Origin: Phlyctochytrium arcticum
Taxonomy: Eukaryota > Chytridiomycota > Chytridiomycetes > Chytridiales > Chytridiaceae
Reading direction: 5' to 3'
Length of the DNA stretch: 64,000 nt
NCBI GenBank assembly: GCA_025602905.1
Contig: JAHLKI010000009.1
Span: 62,001-126,000 of the forward strand
The position numbers were made by a program, and so were the translations under genes. How positions within the stretch are numbered: position 1 is the stretch's first letter; each line of letters starts with the position of its first letter. Below are positions 9,508 through 19,525 of this stretch, piece after piece. The notes beneath the pieces are model-generated. The model was not told the DNA's origin. It saw only the letters and a program-made list of their open reading frames with translations, and searched no databases.

Positions 9508-12339
9508 TCTCCTCCAGCGAAATTCTGATCTACGCTGGCTACAAAAGCAGTATCCTGCACCTCCGTGCTTGGAGCAGAGTCGTCAATCACATCCTGGTTA
9601 GCCCACTTGGAGCCGAGGACCATGTAGCGCTCTTTCATCAGGGTCTGGTACCGATATGCGAGACGGATATTGGGAACATTACTTTTCTGGATGGCTGTAG
9701 GCAAATAGTTCTGTTAGTTCTGGACAAATGTAGACTGGGCCACAGATAACACCTACCACTTCCAGCTGGACCGTGCAGATTGCACCTCGCACCCAACCAG
9801 TGCTTCTTGATCTTCAGTTCCCAGCCACTCTGCAGCACGCTGTTACGCGCAATTTCGCACATGTCGGCCGAAGACAATTTCCAAATCTGGAATGACATGG
9901 AATATAAGTCACAGGATCAAATCACAACAAAAAACAATATTAAAACAAACCTGGGCTGCTATACTGTATTCTTCAATCAAAGGCTCCTTGGTGAAGTGAA
10001 ACTGGAGCGGATCGTCCGTAGATAGCGACACATTGAGACCACGCTGGAAGAAATTGAGGAACGGGTTACGCTCATAAGTCAAGAAAAGCGCGTTGTTGGA
10101 CAGCGGTGACATGGCAATGCCAATCTGGTCGAGGTAGTACAGGTACTGAAGCGCAGGGACTTTACGGAGCAGAATACCGTGACTGATGCTGTGAGAGGTC
10201 AAGAAAGCGGCCGTCAAGTGATCGGTATCACCAGCCTCTCCCGCGTGAGGTCGCAACACAAAAGTGTTGAACCCGCGCTGTCGACGGTACCAGTTTAGGG
10301 TCGACATGTTAGAGTGCATGTAGTAGAGCCAGTACGAGTAAGGGGGATTCAGCGCAATGTTCCAGTCCTTGGGAGAAGGATATTTTTTGTACGTGCGACG
10401 CTCGGCTTTACTTTCGTCGTCCACAGAGTCAAATCCAATCACGCGTTGAAGGAAGATGTGCAGCTCCGGGTGAGAAGTGGGATCCTGGGTCACTTCAAAG
10501 AGCGGTTCGAACACATTGCGAAGTACATCCTCAAATGATTTGACCAAATTGGACTTTTTGTAGACGTCATAAAGACGGGGAACTTGAACCAACTAACGGA
10601 CGTTGCTGGAAAACAGCTTGTTCTCAACAACCCACTTGGCCATCTTGTCCCACTCATCGCGGGATCGTCCATAGATGGATACTCGGTATTCGGCCATCTG
10701 GTACTTGCTGGCTTCGAGATCCGCGAATACTTCCTTGGATAGCTCTGCCAAATAGCGCCCACCCACGTAGTTGTCAGTCTTCATGAAGATTTCGCGCAAT
10801 CGAGATTCTCCGATGGGATTGTACTTCAAATTGAATTTGTCAAAGCGATGAAACGAGTCCTTGTGAGCGTGCATGTCCAGTGTGTCAATAGATAAATCGT
10901 AGGCGGACAGATTCAGCAATTCAAACACTTGGAGAAGAGTCAGATGCTGCCCGTCACGGAAAATGACCACTTCCTATTGAACATTCACACAGTTAGCTTC
11001 ATGAACAAAGCAAATTCGAAGCGCGTTCACCTACATCGGGAGAGCGCTTGAGCTTGTATTTGATAAAGCGAAGCAAGTGTTTCTGGTTCATGCAGGACGA
11101 GTGATGCACGTGAGTATCGACCTTTCGCACGTTGTAAAAGTCCCGGTGCGGTACTTGCTAAAAAAAAAGGGGGAACTCGGTTAATTCACCGCCGAAGAAT
11201 CAGAACAAAAGATGAAGATGTAAACCGACCTTGGAATCAACCACTTCTTGATATTCATTGAGAAGGACATACATGTGGAACTTGCTTTCCAAATAACACA
11301 ACCGACGGAATGCGAAACTTTTGGTGGGACCATCCGAGATTGTATCCAGAATAAAGTCCATATCCAAAAAGTAATCTTTAATGGTCGGAAATTCTACCAG
11401 ACCGTTCATGTTTTGCTCGGCATCTTGATCGTTGTTGTAGACTTGGAATACGCCATCGGGTCGGACGGCATAGACATGTTTATTGTTCGGGCCCGGAATT
11501 TTGCACTTCTCAAAGACAAACTCTGCAGGGGGCGGCGTGGGCTCAGGAATAAAGGCAACGTTGGCTGATCCTGGCGGCGGAGGATAGCTCGGAGGCGGCG
11601 GAGGTGGATAGATGTCCCAATCGTCAGCATCCTTCGGATTGTCTCCCGCACATTGATAAGAACTCATCATGTAGCGTTTTCGAAGTTGAAGACATTTCTG
11701 TAGGCTCTCGAAGATAGACTGTAGTTCATCACTCAGCTGCTTGTCTATCGAGGAATGAGAAATCAGTCGCCTTCACCTAGTTGCGGTTGTTCAATGAAAG
11801 TACCTTGAAATTCCGGTCTACCAAACTTTGCTACAACTTCCGAAGTGACTGGTGCGCCAGCAAACTCGGCCATCTTTTCGGCCACACTCAACGAGCTAAA
11901 GCCAGTCAATTCTTCCAGAGCCGTCTGCGAGTGTTGGCCAAGTTCTGCGTTGCCGCCATGATGAGAGTATTCGCGTGAGAGTGAGTTGCCCTCAAACGAA
12001 TCCGCTTCCTCCGATTGCCGATGGGCCAGATACTTTGTTTCTTCCTACATTACAATCATTAGCTATGCCCAAATGACTTCAATGTTGGAAAAGTATGTAC
12101 CTGCTGCAAGGCTCTCTCGGCATGGTAATCTAGTCAATAGGATAACAACAAGCTTTTTTTGAACTGGGGGCATTGAAGAATTAAATATCAGTCTTACTGC
12201 AGAAAGGGTTGAACGCTCGACGACCGATACTGGGACTAGGAACGTCAATTTGGTCGGCAAAGCTCGTCGTTCGACTGAAAGCGTTGTCATTGCGGTCCGA
12301 TTTGAGGTCGGTGGTCGCCGTGCGGGAGCTGGTAGACAT
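9504..12339 (-). pseudogene. AMD1: AMP deaminase gene interrupted by an in-frame TAG
   Basis: AMP deaminase converts AMP to IMP and ammonia in cytosolic purine interconversion. I join eight exons: 12198-12339, 12101-12129, 11804-12044, 11230-11744, 11035-11157, 9951-10973, 9757-9886 and 9504-9694. They sum to 798 codons. Diagnostic pieces are NYHAERALQQE, the Pro-rich IYPPPPPPS, the metal-binding [31 protein letters not shown], and the catalytic [20 protein letters not shown] followed by WKLSSADMCEIARNSVLQSG. All eight exons are open except for TAG at 10593-10595 (codon 477). It falls between NVR and [12 protein letters not shown], where family members carry Trp (NVRW), so it is one G-to-A change from TGG. 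Termination there would remove the active site. The authentic end (9504) is also TAG, and TAG ends several neighbours, which argues against reassignment. It is a fresh pseudogene, a readthrough case, or an assembly error. Confidence 0.9.
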
Positions 12340-13794
12340 GACCGGGGGCGCATTCCTGATTCCCGACGACTCAGAAAAAAATGCACTTTTGATGCGATTT
12401 TTTTCCGAAATTTTGCGACAAATTCCCGAAAGAACACCTCCAAAAAATATGACCGAAAAATGATCCCGAACATACGGTATTCCCGACACAAGGACATTCC
12501 CGAAAACACTGTTAGCATGCTTTATAGGTCAACTGACGCTAGAATCTTACGTTGGAGCCTGTTGGAAACACACATAGGACTTCTTGTGTCGTTCCCAGAT
12601 TGAGCTCCACCGACATCAGATCCCCGAACTGTTTGGCGTCTCGTTCGTTGAACAAATTAGTTTAGTCCCTCTATCTTTCTTTCCGTTACCCATATTCCAT
12701 GTGTATGCCTTTGCACAGCTTTGGACGCTGCAACACATGTTCTTTTCTTTATGTACTATACATTTGTATGGGTGATTTTGGGGGAGTTTATAAGTGCAGA
12801 CATCCCCCCGCCCCCTCTTCTTAATACATGCGTTTTTCTCAGTACCTTCTTGCCCAAGTCTTCTCCTACTAAGTAAGACTGGCAAAATCTAACAGGGCCA
12901 TGGTAGTCTACTGGTGCTGCGTCCGCTGTCTGTGGTCAGACCGCTGGTTCGATTCGCGGTCTGCACCTTTTTGCATAAGATTCAAGGTCTTAGTTTTTTT
13001 TTATTTTCGACTGTTCGCCAGCTGTTCGCTCACTCAGTATACCTTCAAGAGATTTCAATGGCTCAAATAACATTGCTAATGGGTCCCAAATATATTTCCG
13101 CTGTTAGAATAGAAGCTTTGATGTTCAAGATGGCCTTTGCATCGCTGGTACGTTTAAATCATCAGATATCTCATGTCCAGATTGGGTTCTCTATTCAATA
13201 TAAATCCCAAAAATTTGGTATCATCTTCAGACGTATATTAATGTGATAGATTGATTCAATGATAGAATTCCTTTCAAATAAGTTATAAGTATTCATCGAA
13301 ATTAGACAGGGAAGTATGGTCAAATACTCTCACATGTTTCTTGTCCAACCCTTTTCCTCTCAGAGCGTTCAATAATACGTTGGGGTGCCGGGTAACAAAG
13401 TTCAAACAGCTGTCTCCATCAACTGAACCCACAACAAAATGGCGGATGAAACCCCATCATGGGAAAAAAAAAGTTTTATGGTGAAGTCAACTGAATGATT
13501 GAACTGTCATTGGGGAAAGAAGAAACATGTTGACGAGACAAAAGCAAAGGAACTAATAATAAAACTGATACGACAAGAATGAAAACTAACACTGATACTA
13601 TATCTAAACTAAACTAATATGGAAATGAAAGGGAAAACAAACACTAAACCGATAGAAAGCAACACCAGAAAGAGATGAAAGATAAAGACTGGAAGAATCT
13701 ATTGAAAGGGTCGGACAAGAACGTGAAGCCAAGCTGGGATTAGTTGCAGGCAACTAAGCGGATGAGTGAACAAATGGGCAAACATTACCTGCTT
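12340..13794. other. Intergenic region with a tRNA-like unit; no other gene seen
   Basis: This is the 5' flank of AMP deaminase and the 3' flank of the transposase-like gene. Apart from the Pol III-like segment near 12896-12972, I see only short frames of low-complexity sequence. Bases 13450-13720 are A-rich with no open frame. Confidence 0.5.
12896..12973 (+). ncRNA. tRNA-like Pol III unit, probably a tRNA pseudogene
   Basis: A-box-like TGGTAGTCTACTGG, B-box-like GGTTCGATTCG about 40 nt later, and a TTTTT terminator immediately after the trailing CACC suggest RNA polymerase III transcription. The D-arm can pair (GTAG with CTGC), but the T-arm and acceptor stem of a normal tRNA do not form. 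Instead CAGACCGC pairs with GCGGTCTG around the B box. It is read as a degenerate tRNA or tRNA-derived small RNA; no anticodon is assigned. Confidence 0.35.
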
Positions 13795-16700
13795 CTAAGC
13801 CTTCTTCGAGAAATAACTGGTGATCGATTCCTTGCCGGGCTTCCAGAGCGAGCATTTCGGGTTATTGCCGTCACATTTGGTATGCATCTGACTGTGCAAC
13901 TTACAGGCGGTCCCCTTCGGAACATTTTTACGCGGTAAACTGCTGGTACTGGCGGTCGAGGATGCTGGTGGGATGACTGATTGCGAGGCGGATGATGGTG
14001 GGGCAGGTAATGACAGCGGGGCAGGTAATTCTGCGGCAGGTAATGGTGGGAAGGGTGATTATAGGCCAGATGATGGGGAGGGTGATTGTGGGCCAGGTGA
14101 TGGCGTGGCAGATGATGAGACAGATGATGATGGAGCGGATGACGGCTGACGAGCGAGGGTGGGAAACAGTGGTGGCAGCGGGCCGGATGATGTGGAGATG
14201 GGTGTGACATAATCTTTACAGTGAGGGTGCATTCCATTGCATTTCTTGCTTTTGGCCCTACAGTTATCACAGGGTTGCGGATTGATGATACTGGGGGATG
14301 CCTTTGCCTTTTTCGAGCGTGAAGACGACTGGAACGAATTCACGAACTTGCGCTTTGCCGGGTTGTTTGGGGTGGTAGAGGCGACGGTTGGGGGAGTAGG
14401 AATAGGGACGACGGGAGCAGGGACGGCGGGAGTAGAGACGGCGAGAGCAGGGACGACGGGAGCAGAGACGACGGGAGCAGGGATGATGGGAGCAGAGATG
14501 ATAGAAGATAAAGGTACACTGCTTGTTGCGGGCTTCTAATGTCCGATTAAGTAAGATATTATAATATTTAATTAAATATTCCGTACCTTTCCGGCGGCTT
14601 TCTCTGCCCGTTGCATCTGTTTCGAAAACGTCTTTGTCGACATTGATTCGTAGACTTTCGGTTCCATAGAAATTGCGTACTGAAGTAGTTTAGAGTTGGA
14701 GAACAACTCTGTGCTTTTACATGCCAGTATCATATCCATAGTGCTTAGTTGTGGAAGGTCGACCAGGGGAGGAGCGGTAGTAGTTGTGGGGACAAGTTGG
14801 ACTGGAAGAGGGGTGTTGTTGATGGAAGAGGAGGTGTCGAAGGGGACAGTGGTGGTTGATGGTACCATTGAAATGGGGAGAGATGCCGTGGTGACCAAAG
14901 GGTACGTTTCGATTGAGAGGGGGGTGGTGCTGCCAGTAGGGGACGTGGTGGTGGATGGTAGATTTGGAACAGGGAGAGATGCGGCGGTGACCAAAGGGGA
15001 TGTTTCAATTGAGAGGGCGGTGGTGGTGCCAGTGGGGGACGTGTCGTCGTGCGAGAGAGGGGTAGTGGTGCCAGTGGGAGACGTGATAATGGAGAGAGGG
15101 GTGGTAGTAATTGGTGGGATGCGGATGAGGAGTGGGATTTTGGAAGGGGATTTCTTTGCCTATATCATCGATTAGAGTGTTCACTCAGTGACCCAGGGAA
15201 TGCCACACGTACCATCTGCTCATCAAACGATTTCTTCCACGGACGATATAGCGTCGTCCAGCGAACGACGTTCAGCTCGTGCATCCTATGACGATACCAC
15301 GGCGTTAAAAGGGAGGCAAGCTTGATTAACATTAAAAAGCGTTCTTTTCTCTTCGTAAAAAGGACGGTGGTGTGCAGGGCATCGAAAACTTGCTTTGAGA
15401 ACTCTGTCTCGAAGTTGGTGAGGTCGTTGGTCCGGAGCATGTCGGCATCCGATACCCGACAGAAGTCAAAGATTGGGGTGGTGTCGGTGGTGATGGTCGG
15501 CATGCGGCTCTCCAAAATCCATTGCTCTTTCACAGAGTCAAAGGTTTTGAAACCTACCTCAGGCAGTGCCGCGTTCCGTTCCACCGCCTCTTGTCAAACT
15601 TTGCACACCGCACAATTGTACAGTAGCGTTAATACCAATGGGCAATTCTGGAGCTCCTCCTCGGAATTCGCCGTTAGGCTCTGTTGTGTGCGGATGACTT
15701 TGATCAGAAGACGATACTCAGCATTATTGAAGTGGGGTTGGGTGATGTCGGACGGATGGATGGCAAGGAATTGAAGGCATTGGGCGGTGGTGGTCCTTTC
15801 GCGGGATGGGAGAGTTTTGGAACGAGCAGAGGTAGTGTGGAACATGCTCTTAATCATAGGCTGATCAAGCGGTGGGCGTGCGGGGGTCCCATGAAGGGCA
15901 AGGACTGGTGGATGGTTGGGATCACTGCCTTCAAAGATGGACATAAAGCAGCTCCAGTCAGTACCAATGAACTGCTTTGGGTCAGTGGCCCACACTTCCT
16001 CCAGATCGACGTTGCTCCGTAACTTATGAATGACTTGGAGAGCAAATGCGGTTTGAGGAGTGGCCGGCATTTGGTCGCGGCAGGTCATAGTTAGTTTGAT
16101 GAGGGTGAGGATGTCCATGTGGTGCAAATTTGGCCATCTCCCAAACTTGCCACCGCATCTTAGGTTGTGCTAAAGCACAGGAGTAAGGATTTGCCAAATT
16201 CATCCATCATGCACAAGCGCTTACCTTGACGATGAAGACGATCAAGATGCGCATTGCCAGTTTGTAGCCCAGGCCCCGAAGGGTGAGAACTTTTAAACAG
16301 GCATTGGGGCTCTCAATGCCACTTGTGTGCAGTTTGCTATACTCTACACCGTTCTCCAGGCCTGTATTCGACTTACCGGCAAATACATAACCATCTCTAA
16401 TCAGTTTCACGTTGTTCGTGACTGACCCGTTCCATTCCTTCAGGGCCGCCTCACCCAGACCTGAGACATCAACCCGATCGCACGCAGCTTGGAACAAGAC
16501 TGCGGCCTCCTCTGGGTTGCGATGCTCTGCACGCCGCTTGTCGACCTTTGGCAGATACAATGCGTTGTGCAATTCAGTTTGGACCCGGAATCTGGCGGGT
16601 GTCTTGATTTTTTGGGTGATCCTGTTGAGAAGAGAGACTTTAGCACAGAGTTCAAATCACTGAGGTGAGGTGCGGGGGTGATGTACCTTTGGATGACATG

Positions 16701-18047
16701 AAAGGGGTCCTGTTTCGCGATATAGCCGGGCCCCATGCCGGTAATCAGACTCTTGTTGTTGTCGATGTTGTCGGTAACGACTAACAGTGGATGCTCCACT
16801 AGAAGGTAGTTTGTGACAGGGTAAGAGAAATGTACAAAAGAATGCACTTGCAGTCCATACCAGTTGGTGCATGACCTCCTTCCTCCAGGTTTTTCTTCAC
16901 CCTGTCCAAGGAAATCCTCATACTTTCATGGCTTTCACTAGCAATAAATAAAAAGTCCATTATCTGTCCGATCTCATTCTGGACCAGATGTAGGATTTTG
17001 AGCTGAGGTGGTGTGACGACAGCGCCCGTATTGGGTTCTTGGATTCCTATCTTGGCTGGAAACTTGTAGGTGCCATCGAATGAAATAGCTTCCTTCGCGT
17101 AGCTCATGTCCATGAGCGCGTTTGCAATATGCACAAGAGGAGCAGTGGCATCCATCCATGCATCAACAAACGTCCGATATTCAATCGGCTTGTGAAGAAG
17201 TGCGTACTCTTCCAAGGTGCAGGATTTGGGGAGCAAATCTGCCGAGACGTTTGCGTAGGCAGGATTGCTGTTGTGTTGTCAGCGTATCTCTTCATTCTTC
17301 TGGCTTTAAGGGTTTTGATGAATGGTGCGAGGCCTACAAACCCTTTCAATTAGATATTCAAGGTACGGGGAAGCGTATAATATAGTACCGTTGGGAGATG
17401 TTATGGCATGATCAATGTCTGAAAAGAGAGAATTGGAAAAGGCGTGCTTATGGGTAAAGATGTACGGGAGCCGGTTCGCTAGTGCGGTACCGATCTTTCC
17501 CAGGAATTCCTTAGAGATGGTGGTGAAGTGCACGTCTTTGGTCGGACCAGAAGCAGCGTTACAAGTATAGGTCATGTACAGAATTTGAACCCGGTAGTCA
17601 TGCTCCTCAGCATTGGCAGATGAATACTCTTTGACTGGGGAAAAATGATGGTTAGTGAGTCGATCAGAAAAATCAAGAGGACAGAAGGGCTGGTTTCAGC
17701 TACGCGAATAAACAAACACACATCATATGCCCTTTGCCAGTGACGATCACCCGGATGCATGTCAGTGGTTTCCCCACCGGCTCCCCTCTTCATCATCCTT
17801 CTCCCTACGAAGACGGGACAAACTCACCTTTAGGGACACAGCCAGTGCATAGGGCACAGGGAACCTTTCGGTCTTTGAAAGCGTTTTGGGAAGTCCAGAC
17901 AAAACAAGGCCGGGCGAAAATCGAGTGCTGGGTACCAAGGGTCTCGTCTTCTTCTGACTTGTATGTGTGGGCAATGACTTTGTCGGAGAGTTTGGTTAGC
18001 AGCTGATGCTTGAGCATTCTGGCAACGGTTGCGGGAGAGATGTTCAT
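13795..18047 (-). pseudogene. Decayed multi-exon DDE-transposase-like gene with N-terminal zinc-binding (DUF6729-like) region
   Basis: Start at 18047. The first exons give a Cys-containing region (FVWTSQNAFKDRKVPCALC, then TGC) and a YTCNA segment. Next come TYKFPAKIG after an SFD motif (candidate first catalytic Asp, near 17075), LLVVTDNIDNNK (candidate second Asp, near 16765) and DPFHVIQRY. This order resembles DUF6729-linked Kyakuja-Dileera-Zisupton-type transposases; the family name is my inference. Later exons include KSNTGLENG, a Pro/Ser/Thr-rich linker with coding minisatellites (14400-15120), and two Cys/His modules (CDNCRAKSKKCNGMHPHC near 14260; a second near 13860). The frame ends at 13795 with ESITSYFSKKA. 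In-frame stops interrupt otherwise continuous frames: TGA at 15594-15596 (KV-stop-QEAVERN) and TAA at 14059-14061 in the linker. Both are explained by C-to-T changes (CGA to TGA, CAA to TAA). Exon borders in the middle are not all resolved. Confidence 0.55.
14395..15120 (-). repeat. Coding minisatellites in the Pro/Thr/Ser linker of the transposase-like gene
   Basis: On the plus strand, 14395-14510 is an array of 15-bp 'gggagcagagacgac'-type units. Bases 14760-15120 hold units of about 60 bp around 'gtggtg(g)tgccagtggggga'. Both encode Pro-, Thr- and Val-rich peptides on the minus strand. Such arrays change length easily. Confidence 0.65.
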
Positions 18048-18482
18048 GATTGTTGATAGCGATGAAATGTAGATCTGGGAGAAGGAGGTAAGCGGGGACG
18101 TAGCAGGGATAAGGAGTCTGCCTGGCTATTTACCTTCCTACGACTTTGGGGTTGGTGATGGTTTTTTTTCTTGCACGGAGTAGGCAAGGAATGTCTTATT
18201 GGTTTCTGAAACGCACAAGTTTTTTGGCCAGAACGCTGGATCTCCGCTCGGACTCCGCTCTCGCCTATAGGCAATCGAGGCGGTCTCCAGTCTCTTGTGA
18301 TCTCTGTCATTTTGAGTTGGGGGGGGGGGGGGGGGGGGGGCGTATCGGGCGCTGTAATATCCGGATCGATCCACTTTGGCCGTGTCGCGTTCGTTCAACT
18401 TGCCCGGCGAGATCCCTCCAGAGTCCAGAGATCACTACCGCTCATTGCAACTTCAACCCAACAACGAAACTGCCAGATCTAG
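18048..18482. other. Intergenic segment containing a 22-nt G homopolymer
   Basis: This is the 5' flank of the transposase-like gene. A run of 22 G residues occupies 18319-18340, the longest homopolymer noticed here. Its length may be unreliable in assembly. No gene is seen. Confidence 0.5.
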
Positions 18483-19431
18483 CATTTCGTTTCAATTTTC
18501 AGTTTCCTGGCGTACATGCATGGCAAGTCTTGGGATCTCCCAATTGATATCCAAAGCCGTAACGTGGGAAAATCTCGGCTTGATTTAGGAGTGCGTAGAT
18601 GGCCTTGGACGATCATAACGAGACCACGATTAGACTAATACTATTATGAATCTGGAACGCATTCGTGCATGTCGGGAGAGTATCTCAACTTTGAGAACCT
18701 CCTACCCATCCTGTATAGAGACCAATCAACGTTCAGTCATGAGTTTGAAAGCGACATCAGCGAATATTCATATGGCGCATTATTGTTCTCGAGTTTCAGT
18801 CTCCTATCAGTCGCGAATGTTCATAGTGCATACATTCGTATCAGATGCAGGTACATAGTACAGGCTGTATATATGGCTACTCGAAGCCTGTTGTTGGGGG
18901 GAAAAGTTTCGGGAAAAGTGTGCACACGTGAGTATAAACAAACAACATTCAAGATAACGGTGATGACCATATCCGCGGATTCAATGCTCTCGAAAATTCA
19001 AAGCCAGCGTCAAGTTCCAACAACAGGCTTCGAGTAGCCATATATACAGCCTGTACTATGTACCTGCATCTGATACGAATGTATGCACTATGAACATTCG
19101 CGACTGATAGGAGACTGAAACTCGAGAACAATAATGCGCCATATGAATATTCGCTGATGTCGCTTTCAAACTCATGACTGAACGTTGATTGGTCTCTATA
19201 CAGGATGGGTAGGAGGTTCTCAAAGTTGAGATACTCTCCCGACATGCACGAATGCGTTCCAGATTCATAATAGTATTAGTCTAATCGTGGTCTCGTTATG
19301 ATCGTCCAAGGCCATCTACGCACTCCTAAATCAAGCCGAGATTTTCCCACGTTACGGCTTTGGATATCAATTGGGAGATCCCAAGACTTGCCATGCATGT
19401 ACGCCAGGAAACTGAAAATTGAAACGAAATG
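18483..19431. repeat. Perfect 415-bp inverted repeat (18483-18897 / 19017-19431) around a 119-bp spacer
   Basis: The right arm is the exact reverse complement of the left arm in every segment I compared. The arms are equal in length, with no indels. Both arms therefore encode the same two overlapping short frames (70 and about 76 aa) on opposite strands. Those frames have no recognisable domain and are probably incidental. The outer part of each arm contains the 3'-flank block of the histidine-rich gene ('aatctcggcttgattt...acttgcc' and 'cagtttcctggcg'), related to 285-350. The right arm ends 95 bp beyond the stop of the gene at 19526. Transcripts across it would form a long hairpin. No transposase lies inside. 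Confidence 0.95.
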
Positions 19432-19525
19432 ATATATATTGATGTTTTAAACACTGTACTATACTAAAAGAACGCGAAATGATAAACAAGAAAAAGGTCA
19501 AATTGTGGTGAGGGATGATGGTGTT

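Noticed and set aside
10593..10595. UAG recoded as an amino acid genome-wide
   Set aside because: TAG is the terminal stop of AMP deaminase itself, the carrier, Argonaute, SYF2 and prephenate dehydratase at the positions family lengths predict.
18646..19268. Twin 70-aa and roughly 76-aa ORFs on opposite strands of the palindrome
   Set aside because: They exist only because the arms are identical; composition is not protein-like and two overlapping frames are equally open.
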